This document shows, piece by piece, positions 59,055 to 64,000 of a stretch of 64,000 nucleotides of DNA. The DNA comes from Paenibacillus sp. FSL H8-0332 (lineage in GTDB: Bacteria > Bacillota > Bacilli > Paenibacillales > Paenibacillaceae). Both the position numbers and the translations under genes were made by a program. The DNA lies in the NCBI RefSeq assembly GCF_037963835.1, contig NZ_CP150145.1, forward strand, positions 2,728,001-2,792,000. Direction: 5' to 3'. Position 1 is the first letter of the stretch. Each line of letters opens with the position of its first letter. Below the pieces are notes generated by a model that saw only the letters and a list, made by a program, of their open reading frames with translations, made no database searches and had not been told where the DNA came from.

Positions 59055-60037
59055 CTTGGTAATGTGGACCGCTTCAGGTCAGGATACTGGCCTGAAATTG
59101 TTGAAACCTGTTGCATCGCCCGTTCCTCCAGCTCCAAGGCCTTCTTCAAAGCAGAGCAGAGGGACGGAAGCTGTTCCTGGTTCAGCAGCTTGCCACTGTT
59201 ATTCTCTGAGATTGCAGCTGCGAGCGGACCCCTCAGCCCTTTCACCAGCTCAGCATACAAGCGCTGAACCTCCTCCAGCCCTGGCAATACAGACTGAACC
59301 TCCCGCAGATAAGCGGAGATTTCGATCCGCGATGTCTGGAAGGATTCAAGGATGTAGACAGCACCGTTACTGTCGAACTCGCCCTGCTGTAGCGCCCGGA
59401 TCAGGAAGCTGTAGGCCAGGCGGCCTGAAGCGATGCTTAGGTCGGGCAATGTTTTGTAAGAAGTCTCCCAATCCTCCTGTGCAAGCCGAAGCGACTCCAG
59501 CACAGCATCCTGCAGCGGAATCTTCACGTGCTCTCCTATAAAATTACAATCCCAGAAGGGCGTGAAGTTAAGGCCGAAGTTATCATACAGTACAACCTGC
59601 GTCTCGCCGGACCAGCCATCCTGTACATAGAACACCCGGTCGTCCTCATCATAACCATGAATCACGCCGAATTCCGGTATCCAGTAGATGCAGGCCCGGC
59701 CGCGGTCCAGACTCTGCTTGACACTGTCAATAGCGATCCGTTGATACTCCCCGAACGAAGCATGTCTGGTTCTCCCGCCGTCATATTGGAAGAAGATGCC
59801 GAGGTTATCGACGGCTGGACTATGCTCTCTGCCCCACTGCCCATAAGCCGTAACGGACAAGGGGAGGAGTTTCTCGTGTACGGTGAATTTGAAGGCCATG
59901 CCGCTTAGCCCGGAGAGCATGAATTTCGGTCCCTCGAATAACCCGGCGGCAGTCACTACGGCATAGAGCGCATCGGTAAAAGATTTGGATTCACGCTTCA
60001 TCTGAACGTCAAGAATTACGCCTGTTCGCTTGCTCAC
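59030..60037 (-). CDS. BtrH_N-like hypothetical protein, paralog 2
   Basis: A 335-residue relative of the downstream gene. Shared landmarks are LSGLSGMAFKFTVHEKL near residue 42, IAIDSVKQSLDRGRACIYW, and VIHGYDEDDRVFYVQDG, the last typical of BtrH-like folds where a substrate pocket is closed. The C-terminal half is helical (RLAQEDWETSYKTL, ELEERAMQQVS). It begins 4 bases inside the end of the WYL regulator gene (60034-60037), so it is translated with it. No enzyme activity can be assigned. Confidence 0.7.
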   Translation of the reverse strand: MSKRTGVILDVQMKRESKSFTDALYAVVTAAGLFEGPKFMLSGLSGMAFKFTVHEKLLPLSVTAYGQWGREHSPAVDNLGIFFQYDGGRTRHASFGEYQRIAIDSVKQSLDRGRACIYWIPEFGVIHGYDEDDRVFYVQDGWSGETQVVLYDNFGLNFTPFWDCNFIGEHVKIPLQDAVLESLRLAQEDWETSYKTLPDLSIASGRLAYSFLIRALQQGEFDSNGAVYILESFQTSRIEISAYLREVQSVLPGLEEVQRLYAELVKGLRGPLAAAISENNSGKLLNQEQLPSLCSALKKALELEERAMQQVSTISGQYPDLKRSTLPRWGAHTAR

Positions 60038-60948
60038 TGTTCATTCTCCTGTTCATCCAGCCGTCTCACTGCTGCCTCACAGATGCTGCGGAGCTTGTCC
60101 TTCAGCCATTTGGGGGACAGGAGGGCACTCCACTCCGCCTGGAGCAATTGTGCGATGAACGCGCTGGTATCATAAAAATCAACCTCATAGACCTCCTCAG
60201 CGGCCATGCGAAGCCTATAACCACCCCATGAGCTATCCAGAGGCACTCCATTCATACGGATTCTTGCCGTGAATGGCTTCAAGGGTCTGGTCTGCTCTGC
60301 CGGTGCTGCCGGGTCATCCTCTCCAGGTATGAAGACCCTGCCGGTCAGCGTTAACTGGCGGATGCCGGACAGGCTGAAATACTCACTCCGTCCGTCACCC
60401 TCCACAGCGGCCACCAGATAATCTTCCTCTACCCGCCGGCTTAATTGCTGGGGGCAGAGATACAACTCCTGCGGAGTGTCCTGCCCGTTCCGGTAGAGAA
60501 CATGGACCACCCTGCGGGCCAGGATCGCCTGCTCCAGCATCTCCATCATCTGTATGCGGTGGGCATTCACTTCAAAGACAGGCAGCTTAAGCTCCCTATC
60601 CGTAAGAGGCTGCTCGGTGAACCGCTCCAGCAGGCCCCCTACTTTACGTATACTCTGGGCATTCTCGTAATCATAGTGACTATACCGGTAAGCCAGATAT
60701 TTAAGCACCCGCTGCTCCTCGTCCGTAATGTACAGATGAGGCAGCACGAAGCTGTTGTCCTCGTATATATATCCGCGCTGCTTCGCCACATACCGGAGCG
60801 GAGCCCGCAGGGATTCTGTCAGGTATTCAATATCCCGCTGGGCCTGGCGCCTGGAAATCTCAAACTGCTCCGCCAGCTTGCTGCTGTTCGGATAAGCAAG
60901 CTGGCGGATCTGCTGGTCAAACCACTGAATCCGGTGAATATGGCTCAT
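60034..60948 (-). CDS. WYL domain transcriptional regulator (YafY-like)
   Basis: A 304-residue regulator. HTH at about 1-55 (SSKLAEQFEISRRQAQRDIEYL), then the WYL core near 140-240 (VHVLYRNGQ, LYLCPQQL, YLVAAVEGDGRSEYFSLSGIRQL) and a C-terminal extension (WLKDKLRS). WYL proteins sense nucleic acid or nucleotide ligands and often control defence or repair genes. ATG 60948 follows GGAAGGAGCGGGAG on the minus strand. The frame is open further upstream but lacks a start signal. Its end overlaps the next gene by 4 bases. Confidence 0.85.
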   Translation of the reverse strand: MSHIHRIQWFDQQIRQLAYPNSSKLAEQFEISRRQAQRDIEYLTESLRAPLRYVAKQRGYIYEDNSFVLPHLYITDEEQRVLKYLAYRYSHYDYENAQSIRKVGGLLERFTEQPLTDRELKLPVFEVNAHRIQMMEMLEQAILARRVVHVLYRNGQDTPQELYLCPQQLSRRVEEDYLVAAVEGDGRSEYFSLSGIRQLTLTGRVFIPGEDDPAAPAEQTRPLKPFTARIRMNGVPLDSSWGGYRLRMAAEEVYEVDFYDTSAFIAQLLQAEWSALLSPKWLKDKLRSICEAAVRRLDEQENEQ

Positions 60949-61030
60949 ACGGCTCCCGCTCCTTCCTATCAGCCTCCAGTATAGCTGGTGATGACTCGTA
61001 AGACCAGTACGGCCGTTCCCGACAAGAAAC

Positions 61031-61083
61031 AAGGATGCTGTCCGGCAGCCATGCACGTAGCATGAAGCTTAGGAGGCATCCTT
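61031..61083 (-). terminator. Hairpin after small zinc-ribbon gene
   Basis: AAGGATGC (61031-61038) pairs with GCATCCTT (61076-61083), with ATGC/GCAT inside. On the minus strand a T-rich stretch (TTGTTTCTTGTC) follows, so it could end the small gene's transcript. Confidence 0.55.
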
Positions 61084-61091
61084 GCGCCATT

Positions 61092-61280
61092 TTACCGAGT
61101 TGCTGCGTCTACTCTAACCTGCGTCGCCTTGTCACAGCGCTTGCAGACCTTCAGGGCTGTGCTGTCGGATTTTATTTTGGTGTAGAGCAGCTTGATTCGG
61201 GTGGACCCGCAGACCGGGCAGGTGCCGCGTCCACGGGAAGGAAGGGTCCAGAGTACCCGTCCGCGTTTGGTTTTTGACAT
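61092..61280 (-). CDS. Small zinc-ribbon protein, unknown
   Basis: A 62-residue basic protein with two CxxC pairs: CPVCG (residues 21-25) and CKRC (about 46-49), set 24 residues apart, suggesting one zinc ribbon. It begins MSKTKRGRVLWTLPSRGRG. It recalls ribosomal-protein-like or translation-factor-like zinc ribbons. GAGGAT lies 9 bases before the ATG on the minus strand. No family was recognised; a hairpin follows at its 3' side. Confidence 0.7.
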   Translation of the reverse strand: MSKTKRGRVLWTLPSRGRGTCPVCGSTRIKLLYTKIKSDSTALKVCKRCDKATQVRVDAATR

Positions 61281-61394
61281 TCTTGTAATCCTCGTTTCAT
61301 TGAATTGATGGTACCTGTCCAGTATAGAACAAGCGGTACGACATAAAATGTCGCATCAGATAACGAGTTTTTAACTATAGGCACTGTAACGTAA

Positions 61395-61424
61395 TTGACG
61401 GAATGGCTGCCAAGCCAGTAGACT
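61395..61424 (+). promoter_or_regulatory. Possible promoter before binding-protein gene
   Basis: -35 TTGACG (61395-61400), 18 bases, then TAGACT (61419-61424). The spacer holds TGGCT-GCCA-AGCCA (61404-61417), an inverted repeat that could be an operator. Confidence 0.5.
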
Positions 61425-61497
61425 AGATTGGACATAGATGGAAGAACCTGGGGTCTGTGAGCCTTCGGCATTCATTGTTATGAAAGGGGTTACATAT

Positions 61498-62511
61498 GTG
61501 AAAAAACTTTGGCTCGTCTACGTGCTGCTAATCGGCATCTTCGTGCTCTACGTGCTGAATTACAAGCAGCAGGGGAATGCGGCAGACCCGTGGGAGACTA
61601 CCGGACTGCGCGGCAATATTGAGGACAAATACGTGATGGTCACGTTCCAGATCGGCATTGATTACTGGAAAAGCGTGCTGAAGGGCTTCGAGGACGCCGC
61701 CGAGGAGCTTAATGTATCCGTCGAGTATCACGGCTCCACCCAGCATAACGCGAGTGAACAGATGACGGTGCTGGAGCAGACCATCGCCAAGAAGCCGGCG
61801 GGAATTGCCATCTCAGCCGTGAATTCCAAGCTGCTTACAGCGACGATTAACAAGGCTGTAGAGAGCGGTATTCCGGTGGTGCTGTTTGATTCGGGTGCAG
61901 AGGGCAGCAAGGCGTATTCGTTCCTGGGAACGGACAATTATAATGCCGGAACGAAGGCGGCGCATAAGATGGCTGAGCTGACCGGGGGCAAAGGCGAGGT
62001 CGCCATTATCACCACACCGGATCAGCATAATCATCAGGAGCGGACGGACGGCTTCTCGGATACAATCCGCAGCAAGTACCCGCAGATGAAGCTGGTGGCG
62101 GTCAAGGATGGGCGGGGAGATCAGGTGGCGTCCAGGGAGGCTGCCGAGCAGCTGCTGGTGCGGTATCCGCAGCTGGCCGGGATTTTTGCCACGGAAAGTA
62201 ATGGCGGCATCGGGGTCGCGGAAGCTGTGGATGCCGCCCCTGGCAGCGGACCGGTCCCGCAGATTATCAGCTTCGATACGGATAAAGGCACACTCGATCT
62301 GGTGAAGGAAGGCAAGATTGCCGCAACCATGGCCCAGGGCACCTGGAATATGGGGTATTGGTCGCTGACCGAGCTGTTTCATCTGCACCGTGATCTGGAG
62401 GCTGACCCTGAGGCCTATGCCAATAATAAGCCCCTGCCTGTCCCCGATTCTGTAGATACCGGAATAGATGTGGTCACGCGGCAGAATGTGGACAATTATT
62501 ATGCCAAATAG
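61498..62511 (+). CDS. Membrane-anchored LacI/RbsB-type sugar-binding protein
   Basis: A 337-residue periplasmic-binding-protein-like protein. The N-terminus is a non-cleaved-looking membrane helix (VYVLLIGIFVLYVLN) with no lipobox Cys, then two lobes (GIAISAVN, VVLFDSGAEGSKAYSFLGTDNYNAG, GIFATESNGGIGVAEAVD) that bind sugars in this family. GTG 61498 is 8 bases after AAAGGGG (61483-61489). It is followed after 21 bases by a sensor kinase gene with no ABC genes in the window, so it probably serves as a co-sensor, as XylFII does for LytS in clostridia. Confidence 0.85.
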   Translation: MKKLWLVYVLLIGIFVLYVLNYKQQGNAADPWETTGLRGNIEDKYVMVTFQIGIDYWKSVLKGFEDAAEELNVSVEYHGSTQHNASEQMTVLEQTIAKKPAGIAISAVNSKLLTATINKAVESGIPVVLFDSGAEGSKAYSFLGTDNYNAGTKAAHKMAELTGGKGEVAIITTPDQHNHQERTDGFSDTIRSKYPQMKLVAVKDGRGDQVASREAAEQLLVRYPQLAGIFATESNGGIGVAEAVDAAPGSGPVPQIISFDTDKGTLDLVKEGKIAATMAQGTWNMGYWSLTELFHLHRDLEADPEAYANNKPLPVPDSVDTGIDVVTRQNVDNYYAK

Positions 62512-62532
62512 GCGGCAGAGGGGGAGGCTGGG

Positions 62533-64000
62533 ATGCGCAAGACTGGCGTGAGCATGGAGAAGCTGAAGCTGAATAATATGCCGATCCGCTATAAGCTGAT
62601 TATTCACTTTTTGCTGATTAGCATCCTGCCTTCCATTGGACTGGGGCTGTTGATTGGCTGGACGGTGGACCGGATCGTGGAGGAGCAGAGCACTGAGAAC
62701 ACGATGCAGCTCATCCGCAAGGTGAATACCGCCATTGAGAGTGACGTAGAGAATCTGCAGAAAATTACATACCTGATCTCGTTCGATCCGGGCGTCCAGA
62801 AGTTCCTCAAGGGAGAGTCGCCGGCTCCGGCACAGCCGGACCCCGCAGCAGGCAACGGGGAATCGGCGGAATACAATATCCGCAAATTTCTGCAGGGCTT
62901 CACCACACTCAGCTCCGAGATTGCCGGCATCATGCTGGTCAACCGCGAAGGTGATTTTATCAGCAATGAGATGTATACCCGTTCCGGTACGCGGCTGACG
63001 GAGGAGAGCTGGTACAAGCAGGCGGTAGAGAATAAGGGGATCTTCCTGATCGTCGGGCATCCGTATGGCCGTGCGGTCAGGTCCCATGTGGACTATAAGG
63101 AGAGCGAGGTGGTCTCGGCTGTACGGGCTATTGTGAATCCTGAGACGCAGGTGGTGCAGGGCGTGGTGCTGGTGGATCTGAAGCTGCGGGTGATCGCGGA
63201 GACGGCCAGAGATGTCACGCTCGGCAAGACCGGATATCTGACGGTGGTGGACAATCGCGGAGAGATGATTTACGCACCGCAGCACCCTTTAATGCGTACC
63301 ATCCCGGCAGGTCTGTTCACCGAGTCTTCTGGCATTACCTCGGAGACCGTAGACGGACGCAAGCTTCAGCTGATCTACCGGACCTCGCCGTTTACCGGCT
63401 GGACCACGATGGGCGTGTTCCCGATGGATGAGTCGGCTTACGGAATCCGCGAGATTACGTTCAATGTTGTCACCTTTGTATTTGTGGTCTGTATGCTGGG
63501 CATGACCGCCTCATTCTATCTGGCCTATTCGATCTCCCGTCCTATCGGCCAGCTGGCCTCCTTCATGAGCAAGGCGCAGTCCGGCGATCTGACGATCCGT
63601 TACTGGGGCAGCCGTTCCGATGAGATCGGGCTGCTCGGTCGCAGCTTCAATACCATGCTGGCCCAGATTGGCCGGCTGCTATCCCTGACCGAGCTTCAGG
63701 CGCGGCAAAAGCGTGAGGCGGAGCTGCGCAGTCTTCAGGCGCATATCAAACCGCATTTTCTGTACAATACGCTGGATACGATTCACTGGATGGCCCGCAG
63801 CAAGGGGGCGGAGGATATCGCCGAGGTGGTCCAGTCCCTATCCAGACTGTTCCGGCTAGGCTTAAGCAAAGGGAGCGATATCATACCGCTCTCCGATGAG
63901 CTGGAGCATATCGTCAGCTATCTGAAAATCCAGCATGTCCGTTACAGCACTAAGCTGACCTATTCCATTGAAGTGGAGCCGCACTTACAGGAGCTGTATG
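62533..64000 (+). CDS. YesM-type sensor histidine kinase (partial at window end)
   Basis: At least 489 residues, open at the right edge. A membrane helix near 20-45, an extracellular Cache-like sensor (about 60-280: SAVRAIVNPETQVVQGVVLVDLK), a second helix near 300-320 (TFVFVVCMLGMTASFYLAY), a HAMP linker, then the YesM His-kinase start (LRSLQAHIKPHFLYNTLDTIHWM) with the conserved KPHFLYN. The ATPase end is missing. It would signal to a YesN-like AraC response regulator, likely just outside. GGGGAGG (62521-62527) precedes the ATG. It is paired with the binding-protein gene ahead. Confidence 0.93.
   Translation, partial: MRKTGVSMEKLKLNNMPIRYKLIIHFLLISILPSIGLGLLIGWTVDRIVEEQSTENTMQLIRKVNTAIESDVENLQKITYLISFDPGVQKFLKGESPAPAQPDPAAGNGESAEYNIRKFLQGFTTLSSEIAGIMLVNREGDFISNEMYTRSGTRLTEESWYKQAVENKGIFLIVGHPYGRAVRSHVDYKESEVVSAVRAIVNPETQVVQGVVLVDLKLRVIAETARDVTLGKTGYLTVVDNRGEMIYAPQHPLMRTIPAGLFTESSGITSETVDGRKLQLIYRTSPFTGWTTMGVFPMDESAYGIREITFNVVTFVFVVCMLGMTASFYLAYSISRPIGQLASFMSKAQSGDLTIRYWGSRSDEIGLLGRSFNTMLAQIGRLLSLTELQARQKREAELRSLQAHIKPHFLYNTLDTIHWMARSKGAEDIAEVVQSLSRLFRLGLSKGSDIIPLSDELEHIVSYLKIQHVRYSTKLTYSIEVEPHLQELY

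Noticed and set aside
1..64000. CRISPR arrays, tRNA/rRNA genes, prophage or transposase genes
   Set aside because: None seen on reading; no regular spaced repeats, no cloverleaf-like sequence recognised and no integrase or transposase proteins.

Overview
The window is a chromosomal segment of an endospore-forming, low-to-moderate-GC Firmicute, most likely a Paenibacillus. Sporulation and germination genes (spoVM, a spoVIF-like gene, a gerA-type receptor operon), a RicF/YlbG pair and the long yloA-to-recG gene order known from Bacillus subtilis support this, together with strong AGGAGG ribosome binding sites and many TTG and GTG starts. An XPB-type helicase with its partner, a WYL regulator and a YesM-type kinase fit Paenibacillus better than Bacillus. 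No rRNA, tRNA, CRISPR array, prophage or transposase was seen.

Layout. 1-5.6 kb: end of an M20 amidohydrolase, a CBS-domain protein, a two-gene XPB helicase operon, then ricF (ylbF) and ylbG. 5.7-10.4 kb: a MarR regulator and an MFS exporter with two matching operator-like palindromes, an unknown protein, a LysR regulator and a PHP phosphoesterase. 10.5-43.9 kb: the housekeeping backbone: rqcH (minus strand), a Ca2+-type P-ATPase, dapF, a germination receptor operon (A-C-B), a fused homocysteine methyltransferase/MTHFR, yicC, remA, gmk, rpoZ, coaBC, priA, def, fmt, rsmB, rlmN, prpC, prkC, rsgA, rpe, spoVM (26 codons), rpmB (minus), a fakA-like gene, degV, recG and a spoVIF-like gene. These link ribosome rescue, nucleotide and cofactor supply, replication restart, translation initiation and modification, and Ser/Thr phospho-signalling. 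44-64 kb: accessory genes: yitT, a candidate 41-codon ORF, a DUF2500 protein, a second P-type ATPase, an NlpC/P60 lipoprotein, a three-gene ABC transporter behind a structured leader, an SDR, an MgtC-like protein, an aldose epimerase, an LTA-synthase-like sulfatase, a minus-strand operon of a WYL regulator and two paralogous unknown proteins, a small zinc-ribbon protein, and a membrane-anchored sugar-binding protein followed by a YesM-like kinase cut by the window end.

The least explained parts are the WYL plus tandem-paralog operon (58.0-60.9 kb), a dispersed hairpin repeat present three times with compensatory base changes (5.6, 24.9 and 38.2 kb), a perfect nested inverted repeat at 55.8 kb, and the structured leader at 49.75 kb. 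All assignments come from reading the sequence; no database search was run.
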